Shown here: positions 50,696 to 60,747 of the stretch, piece after piece
Layout of the letters: every line of letters begins with the position of its first letter
How positions within the stretch are numbered: the stretch's first letter is position 1
Source of the DNA: Planctomycetes bacterium UBA7888
GTDB taxonomy: Bacteria; Planctomycetota; UBA1135
DNA length: 64,000 bases
Assembly (NCBI GenBank): GCA_002500505.1
Contig: DLRM01000026.1
Coordinates: 9,478 to 73,477 of the forward strand
Direction: 5' to 3'
The notes under the pieces: generated by a model
Told to the model about the DNA's origin: nothing
The model's database searches: none
What the model saw: the letters and a program-made list of their open reading frames with translations, nothing else
Translations under genes and position numbers: made by a program

Positions 50696-52915
50696 ATGTC
50701 TTCCAACCAGGGTTTTTTGTTCAACGCTCCCGGCGGGCCTTATGCCCGGATTGCGCTGGACACCCCTGTACGACGCGAGTTCAGTTATCGAATTCCGCCT
50801 AGCTTTGGATCGGTTGAAGTTGGGTGCCGCGTCAGGGTTCCCTTTGGAACGCGTGACTTGGTGGGAGTTGTTGTGGGAACCGACCCTCATTTGCCCCCTG
50901 ATTTAGACCCGCGGCGCATACGAGATATCCGGATTTTGCTGGATGAAACGCCCCTATTGACTGGAGCATTAGTTCGCCTAGCGCGTCACATTGCTGACAC
51001 GACTTTTTGCTCCTGGGGGCAGGCGCTTTCCGCAATGATGCCCGCAGCTCTTCGAAAGGACCGCCCGCGGCGCACCATTCCCACAGTGGAAGTGATTTCC
51101 ATTCCGGAAGGCGAATCCTTGGAAGAGTTGGAACGCAAATTTCCAAAACAGGAAAAGGCGCTTGCTTGGTTAGCGAAGGCTGGTGGGCCTGTGGGCGTGA
51201 GAGAGTTTTGTTCTCGCACGGGTTTGTCGCGTTCCCCCTTGAACACATTGGCAAAAAAGGGTTGGGTGCGTTTTGATCGTCGTCGCGAGTTTTATGACCC
51301 CTTTGCAGGCAAGGCTTCGACTCCGGATACGCCACCAGAGTTAACTAGCCAGCAAAAGTTGTGCGTAGATTCCATTTGCATGGGCCTGGATACGCGCGAA
51401 CATGCGGATTACTTGCTTTATGGCATTACGGGCTCTGGAAAAACAGAGGTATACCTTCGAGCCCTCGAGCGATGTTTAGAACAAGGTCGCGGGGCCATCA
51501 TTTTGGTGCCCGAAATCGCACTTACTCCTCAAACGGTCTCACGATTTCGAGCCCGTTGTTCGGAGATTGCTGTATTGCATAGCGGTTTAACTGATGCCGA
51601 ACGGCACGACCAGTGGGTTGCGCTTCGAGAAGGTCGTTTGCGTGTAGTAGTGGGTGCGCGTTCCGCATTATTTGCTCCAGTCCCAGATTTAGGTTTGATT
51701 GTTGTCGATGAGGAACATGAGTCTTCCTTCCGACAGGAATCTACTCCGCGTTATCACGCACGTAATGTTGCTAGAGAGAGAGCACGCTTAGAGGGCGCTG
51801 TTTGTGTGTTGGGGTCGGCAACTCCTTCACTGGAATCGTGGGTTTCCGCAAACCGAGGGGAGCTCAAGCGTTTGGACTTGCCCGAGCGCGTTGCAGGTGG
51901 AAAGCTTCCGCCTGTGCAAGTCGTTGACATGCGAGTTGAAAAGCCAGACAAAAAGCACTGGCTTGTCGTTTCAGATCCCCTGCGCCGCGCCATGGAGGAA
52001 TCTTTCAGTCGGGACGAGCAAGCGATTTTGTTCTTGAATCGCCGTGGTTTTGCACCGGCCTGGCATTGTCGTGCTTGCGGCGAAACTGTGAAGTGCAAGG
52101 GGTGTGATATTGCGTTGACTTATCACCGCTGGCGTGAAAAGGCCCTTTGTCATTTTTGCATGCAAGAATTTCCGCTTCCACAGTCTTGTCCTTCTTGCAG
52201 CGAAGACATTTCTCTAGTGGGGGTAGGGACGGAGCGAGCCGAACTCACAATTCAGCGGATGTTCCCAGACATACGGATTGCTCGAATGGATCGGGATACG
52301 ATGGTGCGCAGAGAATCCTATGAGGAGTTACTCGCAGATTTTGGCGCAGGGAAATACGACATTCTGTTAGGTACACAGATGGTTGCTAAGGGGTTGGATT
52401 TTCCAAATGTGACTTTGGTGGGAGTCCTCGACGCAGACACAGCTCTCCACCATCCCGACTTTCGTGCCGCAGAGCGGTGCTTTGATTTAATTGCACAAGT
52501 GAGCGGCCGCGCTGGAAGGAGTTCCAAAGGTGGACAGGTGGTGGTGCAGTCTTGGATTCCAGAACACGCTGCGATTCGTCATGCCGCTCACCATGATTTT
52601 ATTGGCTTTGCTGATGTTGAAATGAAGGAGCGCCGTGAGTTTGGGTACCCGCCCTTTAGTTCAATCGTACGGGTTTTAATCGAGAACACTGACCGCAACA
52701 AAGCGGAAGCGGCTGCAAAAAAAGCAGCCGACTCTCTATTGGATATTCAAGCTCCTGGAGTTCGCCTTCTTGGCCCCGCGCCGCCGCCTGTAGAAAAACT
52801 CAAAAACCGCTGGCGCCGACAAATTCTGGTGAAGGCCGACAATCATCAAGCCCTTCGCCCTCTCATGCCTACTCTTTACGCACTTTCAGAAAAGTGCGCC
52901 GTTATCCATGATTAA
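50696..52915 (+). CDS. priA: Primosomal helicase PriA (N')
   Basis: A 739-residue replication-restart helicase: N-terminal 3'BD-like part, Walker A GITGSGKTEVY, DEEHESSF (Walker B), SATPSLES, then the zinc-binding Cys cluster (CRACGETVKCKGC... CHFC... CPSC) and the C-terminal motif QVSGRAGRSSKGGQV. It reloads the replisome at stalled forks. The length and order are normal. The 98-base spacer that follows (52916-53013) shows nothing. Confidence 0.95.
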   Translation: MSSNQGFLFNAPGGPYARIALDTPVRREFSYRIPPSFGSVEVGCRVRVPFGTRDLVGVVVGTDPHLPPDLDPRRIRDIRILLDETPLLTGALVRLARHIADTTFCSWGQALSAMMPAALRKDRPRRTIPTVEVISIPEGESLEELERKFPKQEKALAWLAKAGGPVGVREFCSRTGLSRSPLNTLAKKGWVRFDRRREFYDPFAGKASTPDTPPELTSQQKLCVDSICMGLDTREHADYLLYGITGSGKTEVYLRALERCLEQGRGAIILVPEIALTPQTVSRFRARCSEIAVLHSGLTDAERHDQWVALREGRLRVVVGARSALFAPVPDLGLIVVDEEHESSFRQESTPRYHARNVARERARLEGAVCVLGSATPSLESWVSANRGELKRLDLPERVAGGKLPPVQVVDMRVEKPDKKHWLVVSDPLRRAMEESFSRDEQAILFLNRRGFAPAWHCRACGETVKCKGCDIALTYHRWREKALCHFCMQEFPLPQSCPSCSEDISLVGVGTERAELTIQRMFPDIRIARMDRDTMVRRESYEELLADFGAGKYDILLGTQMVAKGLDFPNVTLVGVLDADTALHHPDFRAAERCFDLIAQVSGRAGRSSKGGQVVVQSWIPEHAAIRHAAHHDFIGFADVEMKERREFGYPPFSSIVRVLIENTDRNKAEAAAKKAADSLLDIQAPGVRLLGPAPPPVEKLKNRWRRQILVKADNHQALRPLMPTLYALSEKCAVIHD

Positions 52916-53013
52916 GTTTTAGCCCATGCGGGGCAAGAACTTCAGGTGTCCTGGAGCATAATCAAGAAGTCCGCGAAGAGGGAAGTGCCGCAAAAACTTA
53001 TTGGAACATCAAT

Positions 53014-53979
53014 TTAGTTATCTGTCAGGCCTGTGTGCTGTGCGGAGGTTTCCAGCTGCTCAAAAATTACTTGAGCTCCAAATCTCGATTTGACTTCTTT
53101 GATTACAGCAATGACACGAGGAGAATATTTAGCCGCCGTTTCTTGGTGGAATCCAATGTGCACAAACCTATCGTTTATTGTGCCAAGATTTTCCACGGCA
53201 TCTTGAATATGTCCGACCATTTCTTCGACTGTCACATAATCAGCCAGCGCCCCCGTGTCGGGCATTTCCAACAATTTCCCAGCTGGAGTATCAATTAAGA
53301 AGGGTTGTGTTCCACTAGAAACATTTGGCCATGTGGCGCGAATCATTGCTGGGAGGTCGTACTGTGCGATTTTCTTATGCCACTTTGTGTCCGTAGCCGA
53401 AGAATCAATGAGAAAACCCTCTCTGCGAATAGCTTCGCGTACATGAGGGCCGGCTAACCAGGCGCCGGCTCTGAAGGATGTGCCTAACTTGAATCCATGC
53501 TCCTCAAGGAATCTTTTGGATTCGATGACAATTGCTTGGAGCTCGTTTGCTGTATAGGATTCAAGGGCAATGTCGTGTCCAACATCTTCGCTAGATTGAC
53601 TAACGGAGCGGATACGGCCTTCTCCCCAGATTGTTGGCTTTGATCGGTAAGTCACACCTGAAGCTTCCACCAAAGACTTCCACGGATGAATATGTAGCCC
53701 AAGCTCGTCTATTGGGCTGACAGCGCGCCGAATCTGACCTACGATTTTATTTTCATCGGCATCGTTCTTGGTGAAATACGCGGCGTTCAAGAAATGAGTA
53801 AGAGGTACATCTGGATGTACCGCATGGAATTCATCAAAAGCCTTGAGGTTTGTTTCTGAGATTTCTCTCCCTTCCCAGTCAACGCTGACGGCAATTCTGA
53901 CTACGGGCGCCTTTTGCAGTGTGCAGCTAGTTTCAGAGAATGACAAGATGAGGAGTGGGAAAAGAGTGAATGGTTTCAA
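53014..53979 (-). CDS. Polysaccharide-deacetylase-like (NodB-fold) lipoprotein
   Basis: About 321 residues, probably with a TTG start at 53979. A lipobox-like SETSC at residue 19 suggests a lipoprotein. NodB-like elements are visible: IAVSVDWEG (first Asp), LGLHIHPW (metal His pair) and SFRAGAWLAG (motif 3). Such enzymes remove N-acetyl groups from chitin or peptidoglycan, or esters from xylan. The neighbours are an unknown exported protein and, further on, a symporter and a NagZ-type enzyme, which fits sugar handling. Confidence 0.75.
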   Translation of the reverse strand: MKPFTLFPLLILSFSETSCTLQKAPVVRIAVSVDWEGREISETNLKAFDEFHAVHPDVPLTHFLNAAYFTKNDADENKIVGQIRRAVSPIDELGLHIHPWKSLVEASGVTYRSKPTIWGEGRIRSVSQSSEDVGHDIALESYTANELQAIVIESKRFLEEHGFKLGTSFRAGAWLAGPHVREAIRREGFLIDSSATDTKWHKKIAQYDLPAMIRATWPNVSSGTQPFLIDTPAGKLLEMPDTGALADYVTVEEMVGHIQDAVENLGTINDRFVHIGFHQETAAKYSPRVIAVIKEVKSRFGAQVIFEQLETSAQHTGLTDN

Positions 53980-54036
53980 GATGTGGGGTTTAGTTTTACA
54001 GGCAATTAGAAGGGAAATCGACGATGGAAAGGATCT

Positions 54037-55659
54037 TCATCGTATTGTTGGCCCAGCTTCTTGCCGGGTAACGATTGGCACATAACCAAGCTCGAGCCCT
54101 TTTGGAGGCGTGACAAACAATGCTGGGTCTAGCGTTACAAGTTCCCCCGAGGTTGGGGAAGGCATGTATTCGCGAGTAATCGGCCAAGCTTGGTGTATTT
54201 TCACAACAAATGCTTGGAGTGCCTCCTTTTTCTTTTTGCTCCATTTGTATTGTTGGAAGGAGGGCTGGTCGACAAATCGGTACCAAGCGTACGTCACTTT
54301 TGAATTGTCCCCCAGGATGACCGTATGGGATTGCCCCTTGGGCCCCGGTTGCTTCCACGCACCTGACTTTGGTGAAGTGAACGGTTCGCCCGGCTTGGCG
54401 AGCTGAAACTCGGCTTGAAGCAGTCCGGTTTCTTTGGGAACCTCGTCCTTGCTAATTGCGACTCGTTTGCCTTCCAAGTGCTTGAAGTACTGCGGAAACT
54501 GCCCCTTTGGCGCGTGACCATTGTCTTTCCAGACAAGCCCCCAGGTGTTGTCAGGAAAGACACGAGTATCAAATGTGTTCGCAATCCCTTCTATTGGCTT
54601 GCCGTCTTGGTCGAAACCAGGGGTGCGAGTGCTGAGCTTTGCTTGAAAGGCGCCATCCATCTTGAATTGCCCTGTTGGCGCAGGGCCGCCTTTTCGCCAT
54701 TTGAGGAAATCGTCATAAAGCGCTTTCTTTGAATAGCAGACAACATCTTGAACGAGTACCGCTTGACCGTCCTTATTGACGGGGAAATTGAGTTTCGGAA
54801 TTTTGGAGTAGTAATCTCCATTAGCTGTGGCTGCGACAATTTGAGGGACAGTGTTGATTTCCATTGCCCCACCACCCATGAGTCCAGGTCGCGAGTCTAA
54901 ACCTCGGTTGTGCAAGAATGGATAGTCGAATACATCAGCAATCTTGCTCCAAGTCTCAGGGATGTAATAAGCAATGGGTCCCTTGAAGTTTTCAGTGCTA
55001 AGAAAACATGTCCAAGCATGGTCACCGATTGGAGCTTTATTTTTTTTGCTTTTCACAGGGTCAGTGAACGATAAAGCCATATAGGTATAGCCAAAAAACT
55101 TGCCATCAGGCTTTCCTTCAAAAGGGAGTGCGTCGGGAGGAATCAGTAAACGATTAGTGAGTTGCGCAATACCTAAACGATGGTCGGGCAAGGCCTCGGT
55201 GTCGTAAAAGAATGACCAGCCTGGCGAGCCTACTTCATAGTCATAGCATTGGGGTGTTGCGTTCATGCTGAACTTTGGGGGCCCATATCGGAATCGGTTT
55301 CCGCGCCAATACCCCAGTCCACCCTCTACAGTTTGGAAGACACTGTCCCAGGTGGGGCCTCGTTCGGGCCATTGACGTGCGAGTGTCCCCTCAGGAGCGA
55401 GCGGCTGGTTCTTGTTGTCCCTGTTGTCCGGCAAAATCCAGCCACTCGCGAGCCCGATTTGAAAATTTGCCAGAGGCTGGTCAATCAAGGACCATGCGGC
55501 AGAATAAAAGCCCATCCCCAGCCCGTATTTTTCCCGATCTTCCGGCTGAGATGAGCTGTACCCAATGTAGCCATGGAGGCCACGCGAAGTTTGTTTGGGC
55601 TGACGATCTTCACCCTGTTGAATGGAGAGAATCAGAACAAGGCCAGTCGTTAACAACAT
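54037..55659 (-). CDS. Exported protein of unknown function (540 residues)
   Basis: Signal-like N-terminus (LLTTGLVLILSIQQG), then many aromatic and Gly/Asn/Asp residues (YGLGMGFYSAAWSL, GGLGYWRGNRFRYG, GYTYMALSFTDP, KFFGYTYMAL-type). It contains a WTCFLSTENFKGPIAYYIPETW segment and a long C-terminal part rich in Lys and Gly. I do not recognise a family; the composition fits a secreted carbohydrate- or protein-binding protein. It sits 25 bases from the symporter on the same strand, so it may be one transcript. Confidence 0.6.
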   Translation of the reverse strand: MLLTTGLVLILSIQQGEDRQPKQTSRGLHGYIGYSSSQPEDREKYGLGMGFYSAAWSLIDQPLANFQIGLASGWILPDNRDNKNQPLAPEGTLARQWPERGPTWDSVFQTVEGGLGYWRGNRFRYGPPKFSMNATPQCYDYEVGSPGWSFFYDTEALPDHRLGIAQLTNRLLIPPDALPFEGKPDGKFFGYTYMALSFTDPVKSKKNKAPIGDHAWTCFLSTENFKGPIAYYIPETWSKIADVFDYPFLHNRGLDSRPGLMGGGAMEINTVPQIVAATANGDYYSKIPKLNFPVNKDGQAVLVQDVVCYSKKALYDDFLKWRKGGPAPTGQFKMDGAFQAKLSTRTPGFDQDGKPIEGIANTFDTRVFPDNTWGLVWKDNGHAPKGQFPQYFKHLEGKRVAISKDEVPKETGLLQAEFQLAKPGEPFTSPKSGAWKQPGPKGQSHTVILGDNSKVTYAWYRFVDQPSFQQYKWSKKKKEALQAFVVKIHQAWPITREYMPSPTSGELVTLDPALFVTPPKGLELGYVPIVTRQEAGPTIR

Positions 55660-55684
55660 GCCTTCATCCTATGGGTCTTTTGTC

Positions 55685-57487
55685 TCACGTCACTCGATTC
55701 CAAGAATGGGAGACCAGGAGTCCGCCCACCCCTGCGATGCCGAACCAAGTCCAGAACTCGTGGCCAAGAAGCCATGCACCTGTACCCATGAGGAGGCCAA
55801 GGAGAAGGGCGATGCCGCCATACCAAACCTGAAAAGAGGCGAGAGCGGTGCCGGTAGCTGGTTTTTGATTCGTTACCTTTCTCCAAAAGCCAAAGGGGCG
55901 GACTTTGGCGTAGAAGCGGCGAAGGTGCTCAGGGTCTACTGGTGGGGTCAGAAGGGTGACGGTGAGCATGACAACAATGGAGACTCCCACAACTAATAAG
56001 TATTGGCCGGAATAGTTCCATGGGACTCCAGCTTCCAAATCATTAAAAGGTGCAGCGGGCCAAATGGAATCTGGAAGCACGAATTTCAATAAAAGAGTCA
56101 TGAATCCTGAAGTGACAAGGGCGCTGAATTCGGTCCATGCATTTGCGCGCCACCAGAACCAGCGCAGCAAGAATGCAGGGCCAAGGCCGCCGAGTAAAGC
56201 CAAAGTAAAAGTGAAGAGGGTTGAAATGCTTCCCGCAACTAAAGCAAAGGCCGCACCCAAGCCGCCTACAACGAGCTCAAATCCTCGGCCTACATTTACA
56301 AAATGCCGTGAACTCGCATCGGGGCGAATAAAGCGGCGATAAAGGTCGTTTACCGCATAAGCAGAAGCCAAGTTGAGATGTGTGTCTAGGGTGCTCATGA
56401 AAGCCGCCAAAAAACTAGCGCACATCAATCCGAACAATCCAGGGCCTAAATAGCGTGCCATCATCATTGGATAGGCGGCTTCATGGTCAGGCACCATTTC
56501 TCCAGCCACCATAATTTGAGGTAGTTCAGATTCAGGAATTAGGATTAAAGAACAAAGAGCTACAAAAATCCAAGGCCAAGGGCGAAGACAATAGTGGGCA
56601 ATATGGAACCAGAGCGCCGCTCCACGCGCATGCTTTTCATCTTTGCATGCTGAATAGCGCTGCACTGCTTGCCCGCCGCCATCTGCATTTTTGTTCGCCC
56701 AACCTTGAAGTCCAACCAAAACTAAAAAGGCAGTAAATCCTTGGGTCCACCATGCTGCTGAAGTCCAAGCGCCTTCGCCGTGAGCAGGGAATAGTGCGGT
56801 CTTTGCAGGTTCTAAGGTCGAGAAGTAATCACGAGCGGCATCGAGACCACCCACGGCCTCGGAAGCTTTCCAGCCAAGAAGAATGGCGCCAGCTAAGGCA
56901 AGGAAAAACTGAAAGAGATCGGTGACGACAACGCCCCAAAGGCCGGCAAGCATGGAGTAGGTCAGGGCAAGCGCAACGGCTCCGCCCACAATCCAAACAT
57001 CAGAGCTGGAATCGTCAATATTTAAAACCACGCGCACGACTTTGAGCATGGCCAAGAGAACCCAAGCCAAAACCAAAGTGTTGGTAATTAACGAGTGGTA
57101 CGCACCATAAAAACCGCGTAGGACTCGGGCAGGACGCCCGGAGTAGCGGTGTTCAATCAGCTCGGCATCGGTGGTGACTTCCAGGCGCCGCCACCAGCCA
57201 GCAAGAAAAGCAAAAGACATTGCGCCGCCGACCGCAAAGCCCCACCAAATCCAGTTGCTGGCAATTCCGCCGGTGCGTACGCAGCCTGTTACAAAGAGAG
57301 GCGTGTCACTTGCAAAACTAGTTGCAACGAGCGAAGTCCCCGCCATCCACCAAGGAAGGGAGCGACCTGCGAGATAAAAATCTTGAGTGGACTTGGAAGC
57401 TCGTTTGGAAAGATAACTTCCAACCGCAAGCGCAAAGGCCAGGTATCCGCCGATGGCAATCCAATCGAGCGGGTGGAAGGCGGACAC
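55685..57487 (-). CDS. Sodium/solute symporter (SSS family)
   Basis: A 600-residue membrane protein with about 13 helices and the SSS features: DFYLAGRSLPWWMAGTSLVATSFASDTPLFVTG near the start (Na+ site region), and ALTYSMLAGLWGVVVTDLFQFFL (the SSF signature). It starts with GTG. SSS members carry sugars, amino acids or sialic acids with Na+. Its neighbour is a NagZ-type enzyme, suggesting an amino-sugar or muropeptide substrate. Confidence 0.9.
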   Translation of the reverse strand: MSAFHPLDWIAIGGYLAFALAVGSYLSKRASKSTQDFYLAGRSLPWWMAGTSLVATSFASDTPLFVTGCVRTGGIASNWIWWGFAVGGAMSFAFLAGWWRRLEVTTDAELIEHRYSGRPARVLRGFYGAYHSLITNTLVLAWVLLAMLKVVRVVLNIDDSSSDVWIVGGAVALALTYSMLAGLWGVVVTDLFQFFLALAGAILLGWKASEAVGGLDAARDYFSTLEPAKTALFPAHGEGAWTSAAWWTQGFTAFLVLVGLQGWANKNADGGGQAVQRYSACKDEKHARGAALWFHIAHYCLRPWPWIFVALCSLILIPESELPQIMVAGEMVPDHEAAYPMMMARYLGPGLFGLMCASFLAAFMSTLDTHLNLASAYAVNDLYRRFIRPDASSRHFVNVGRGFELVVGGLGAAFALVAGSISTLFTFTLALLGGLGPAFLLRWFWWRANAWTEFSALVTSGFMTLLLKFVLPDSIWPAAPFNDLEAGVPWNYSGQYLLVVGVSIVVMLTVTLLTPPVDPEHLRRFYAKVRPFGFWRKVTNQKPATGTALASFQVWYGGIALLLGLLMGTGAWLLGHEFWTWFGIAGVGGLLVSHSWNRVT

Positions 57488-57502
57488 GCGTGGGCGTCTC
57501 GC

Positions 57503-58882
57503 CTATTCTTCCCCGGCTGCGAAAAGGAGCGCAAGCAGGGCAGGGGAAAGACCTGGGAGGTGAAAACCTTTCACGCTGGCAGGTGGAAGATCAATGGCCT
57601 CGGGTGCACCTGCGACATAGGTCACGGGGTGGTCTCGGCTAATTGCATCCAGCCAGGGGCCAGGAAGTTGGGGAAGTCCATGGCCTTCGCGGGCGCCACA
57701 AAGGACCAAGACCGCGCCGGGGAATTCGTCAGGTGGAGTGGAGTCGGCAGGAAGAACTTCAAGGCCCCAGTCTTCAAGGAAGCGAATCGAGTCGGGTGTG
57801 CCAGCGAGGCTGAGAACGGTTTCCGGCTGTGGGAACTTCGTGCGCCCAGGGGAGCCGCCGTGCAAAGGGTGCAGAAGGCGCTTGGCGCTGGCACCCATCA
57901 CAAGGGGGCGTGGCGCTTCGGCTTCTGTATTCAAAATGTCTGCCATAAATGATTCGAGGCGCTTGACGGAGCGTTCGACGGCATCGGGGAGAAGATCGCC
58001 ACGGTCCATGGCATCGCGGAGGCTTGTGGCAAGGACAACAGGGTCTTCTGGGTCGAGCAACAAATCGCATCCTGCGTGAATTGCTTCGGCGGCCAGTTCT
58101 TCGTGAGGGCCATCACCGAAGCCGGCCATACGGAGCGAGTCGGTTACAACAACACCGTTGTAGCCCATGTCTTTCCGGAGGATATCCATGATGATGGGCG
58201 ATCGGCTCGTGCATCGCATTTCTTCATCCAGCATGGGGAACTCGATATGGCCGGTCATCATCGAGGGCAAGTGTTTGGCAAGTGTGCGGAACGGCACCAA
58301 GTGCGGCTCAGGGTCCTCAAACGAAACCGCATTTTCGACATGGCTATCTTGCGGACATGCGCCATGGCCAGGGAAGTGTTTGCCGCAAGCAAAACCGCCA
58401 CCATCATGAACTCCTTTTATCCAAGAGCCGGCGCATTCGATGATACGCATAGCTTCTTCACCAAACGCACGATTTGCAATGATGGGGGAGCAAATGGTTT
58501 CGGGCGCAAGGCGGTGCAAATCCAAGACTGGGCCGAAAATCCAACGCACATGAGCTTGGGCGGCTTCGGTTGCTGTGCGATGTCCTGCGTCATAACAGGC
58601 TTCAGGGCCAAGCTGTCCGAGAGCCCAAGCGTCAGGAAGGGGGGTGAGCCCTTCGTATTGTTGACCGGCTCCCCGCTCCAAATCACCTGCAAAGACAATG
58701 GGGTGCCCGGCCTCTTCCTCTAGAGTTTCGTGAAGCCAAGCCACATCTTCGGCATCGCCACCAAAAATGAGGAAAAATCGCGGGTCGAACTCACGGAGGC
58801 AACGGAGAGCTTCTGCCAATCCTTCGCCCTGATCCAGGCGGAGAGCGGGGGCAACAAGCCAGTCGGTCGGGCTATTGGTCAC
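57503..58882 (-). CDS. nagZ: GH3 beta-N-acetylglucosaminidase (NagZ-type)
   Basis: A 459-residue glycoside hydrolase family 3 protein from a GTG start. The signature KHFPGHGACPQDSH (168-181) matches the NagZ pattern KH-F/I-PGHG-x4-D-S/T-H, whose Asp-His pair is the acid/base, and VVTDSLRM (Asp248) is the nucleophile. Compared with E. coli NagZ (341 residues) it has an extra C-terminal ~120-residue region (from SAKRLLHPLHGG). It has no signal peptide, so it should act in the cytoplasm on GlcNAc-anhMurNAc-type sugars or imported GlcNAc oligomers. Confidence 0.88.
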   Translation of the reverse strand: MTNSPTDWLVAPALRLDQGEGLAEALRCLREFDPRFFLIFGGDAEDVAWLHETLEEEAGHPIVFAGDLERGAGQQYEGLTPLPDAWALGQLGPEACYDAGHRTATEAAQAHVRWIFGPVLDLHRLAPETICSPIIANRAFGEEAMRIIECAGSWIKGVHDGGGFACGKHFPGHGACPQDSHVENAVSFEDPEPHLVPFRTLAKHLPSMMTGHIEFPMLDEEMRCTSRSPIIMDILRKDMGYNGVVVTDSLRMAGFGDGPHEELAAEAIHAGCDLLLDPEDPVVLATSLRDAMDRGDLLPDAVERSVKRLESFMADILNTEAEAPRPLVMGASAKRLLHPLHGGSPGRTKFPQPETVLSLAGTPDSIRFLEDWGLEVLPADSTPPDEFPGAVLVLCGAREGHGLPQLPGPWLDAISRDHPVTYVAGAPEAIDLPPASVKGFHLPGLSPALLALLFAAGEE

Positions 58883-58973
58883 GCGAGTATTTTAGGGTTG
58901 CGGGCGAGAGTCTGAAACCATAGCCGAAGACCGATTGCGGGGCTAGACTTTCGAAACTTCAACTGTCCACCCC

Positions 58974-59849
58974 ATGCCCGAACCTCTCATCCTTGTACAC
59001 GGCGGCGCTGGTTTAGTGCCCGCCGAATCGCGCGAACTCCACGCAGAGGGTTGCGCCAACGCTGCCAAGGTGGGTGGTGCGGTTTTGAATTCAGGCGGGA
59101 GTGCCTTGGATGCAGTCTGTGCGGCTGTTGAGTCGCTTGAGGACAACCCAATTTATAATTCGGGCACGGGCTGCGCTTTGACTTATGACGGCGGCGTCTC
59201 GTTGGACAGCTCAGTCATGTGCGGTAAAACTCACCGTGCAGGCGGAGTGGCCTGTTTGGGGCCATTTCGAAATCCAGTTCGCATTGCCCAATGCTTGTTA
59301 GAAGAGGAAACGATTCTCCTTGCCGGCGTGGAAGCCGAACGGTGGGCTGAGGCTAAAGGTTTTGAACGTCTTCAAGAAGATGACTTGATTGTTCCATCTG
59401 CAGCCAAAGCCTGGAAGCGTGTTGTGCAGGAGGGTGGTGCTTGCAATTGGGCTGGCGGAACTGTTGGCGCAGTTGCCCGCGATTCGGATGGAGACTTAGC
59501 TGCTGCGACAAGCACTGGTGGGACCATGGGCAAGCTCCCAGGTCGAGTGGGAGATAGTCCGCTTATTGGAGTCGGAACTTATGCCGATGAGATTTGCGCT
59601 GTGAGCGCAACTGGAAATGGTGAAGCTTTTATGCGTGCAGTTTTTGCGGCGCGGGTAGCAGATCGAATTCGACGTGGCGAAGAACCTTCCGGAGCAATCC
59701 AAAATGTTCTCAATCGAATTGAGCGAGAGTTTCAAGGCAACGGTGGGGCTATTGTTGTCCCCAAAGAGGGCGATTTTTCTGCCGTCAAAAACACAACCAC
59801 CATGTCATATGGTTGGTGGTCCCCCGAAGATTCTGGGGCGGATTGTTAA
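58974..59849 (+). CDS. Isoaspartyl peptidase / L-asparaginase family Ntn hydrolase
   Basis: A 291-residue member of the asparaginase-2 (plant-type) / isoaspartyl dipeptidase family. HGGAG at the start, DNPIYNSGTGCAL and a catalytic Thr163 in WAGGTVGAVARDSDG match the group; autocleavage just before the Thr would be expected. It lacks the larger C-terminal extension of aspartylglucosaminidase. The substrate is isoAsp-dipeptides or asparagine; glycosylasparaginase-like activity is also conceivable because of the sugar-related neighbours. It converges on the ROK gene with a 4-base overlap. Confidence 0.85.
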   Translation: MPEPLILVHGGAGLVPAESRELHAEGCANAAKVGGAVLNSGGSALDAVCAAVESLEDNPIYNSGTGCALTYDGGVSLDSSVMCGKTHRAGGVACLGPFRNPVRIAQCLLEEETILLAGVEAERWAEAKGFERLQEDDLIVPSAAKAWKRVVQEGGACNWAGGTVGAVARDSDGDLAAATSTGGTMGKLPGRVGDSPLIGVGTYADEICAVSATGNGEAFMRAVFAARVADRIRRGEEPSGAIQNVLNRIEREFQGNGGAIVVPKEGDFSAVKNTTTMSYGWWSPEDSGADC

Positions 59850-60745
59850 TCCGCGCAGAGCGCCGCACCCAACCATCCAGCGCGGTTACCACAGGTTGCC
59901 TGCTCCAGAACAAAATCGGAAGGTATACGGCCGAGGGTGCGGTCGGCAATCGATTGAAGGGCGGCTTCTTTTAAGTGTGGGAGAATGGGGGCGCCACCGC
60001 CGCCAAGGAGAAACACACGCAAATCAAGAATAAGCGCTACTTGCGCAAGAGCTTCCCCAAAATAGGCGCCTGCCCGTTGGAAGATAGAAATAGCAAGAGA
60101 GTCCCCTTCTTCGGCGGCTTTCGAAAGTGCGGGAAGAGATGTAGCAGAACTACCCTCGTCTTGTGCCCATTTCAGGAGTTGTGGTGAAGAGAGGCCGGCT
60201 TCCACGCAACCCAAGCTTCCGCAATTGCAAGGCCGGTCGTGATTAGCGCGCATGTGACCGAATTCGCCTGCGAGTCCACCAGAGCCAGACCAAAGTTTGT
60301 GATTCAAGACAACGCCGCCGCCAATTCCTGTTCCCAAAGTGACTAAAAGAAAGCTAGGGTGGTTTTTCCCTGCGCCAAAGTTTGCTTCGCCCAGTGCTGC
60401 AGCAGAGGCATCGTTTTCTAGAGTGACAGGCCAGGATAAGCGATTTGCCAAATCCTCTCGCAAAGGTTGGTTGTCTAGGAATTGAAGGTTCGGGGAGTCC
60501 GTTACAACTCCATCGGACTGATTGACCGCTCCAGGAGCGGCTAGGCCAAGAGTGCAGATGTCCACACTTGAGGCCCCTGCATTTATTGCTAAGGATTGGG
60601 CTAGATTTTCGAGAGCACCCAAGCACTCTTGGTAGTCCTTTGGGCTTTCGCAACTGGCTTCATGAACGCTCTCGTTATCTAAAAGCACCCCGCCCTTGAT
60701 GGCAGTGCCACCTAAGTCTAGTCCAATGCGGAAAGTTTTTGTCAT
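59846..60745 (-). CDS. ROK-family sugar kinase
   Basis: A 299-residue ROK protein. The ATP site DLGGTAIKGG, the phosphoryl-transfer DNDASA (ENDASAAALGEA), GTGIGGGVVLN and the zinc motif (GEFGHM... CNCGSLGCVEA) are complete. ROK kinases phosphorylate glucose, mannose or N-acetylglucosamine. The nearby NagZ-type enzyme and symporter make an amino sugar the best guess. It starts 2 bases before the M28 gene ends, so they are one transcript. Confidence 0.9.
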   Translation of the reverse strand: MTKTFRIGLDLGGTAIKGGVLLDNESVHEASCESPKDYQECLGALENLAQSLAINAGASSVDICTLGLAAPGAVNQSDGVVTDSPNLQFLDNQPLREDLANRLSWPVTLENDASAAALGEANFGAGKNHPSFLLVTLGTGIGGGVVLNHKLWSGSGGLAGEFGHMRANHDRPCNCGSLGCVEAGLSSPQLLKWAQDEGSSATSLPALSKAAEEGDSLAISIFQRAGAYFGEALAQVALILDLRVFLLGGGGAPILPHLKEAALQSIADRTLGRIPSDFVLEQATCGNRAGWLGAALCAD

Positions 60746-60747
60746 GT

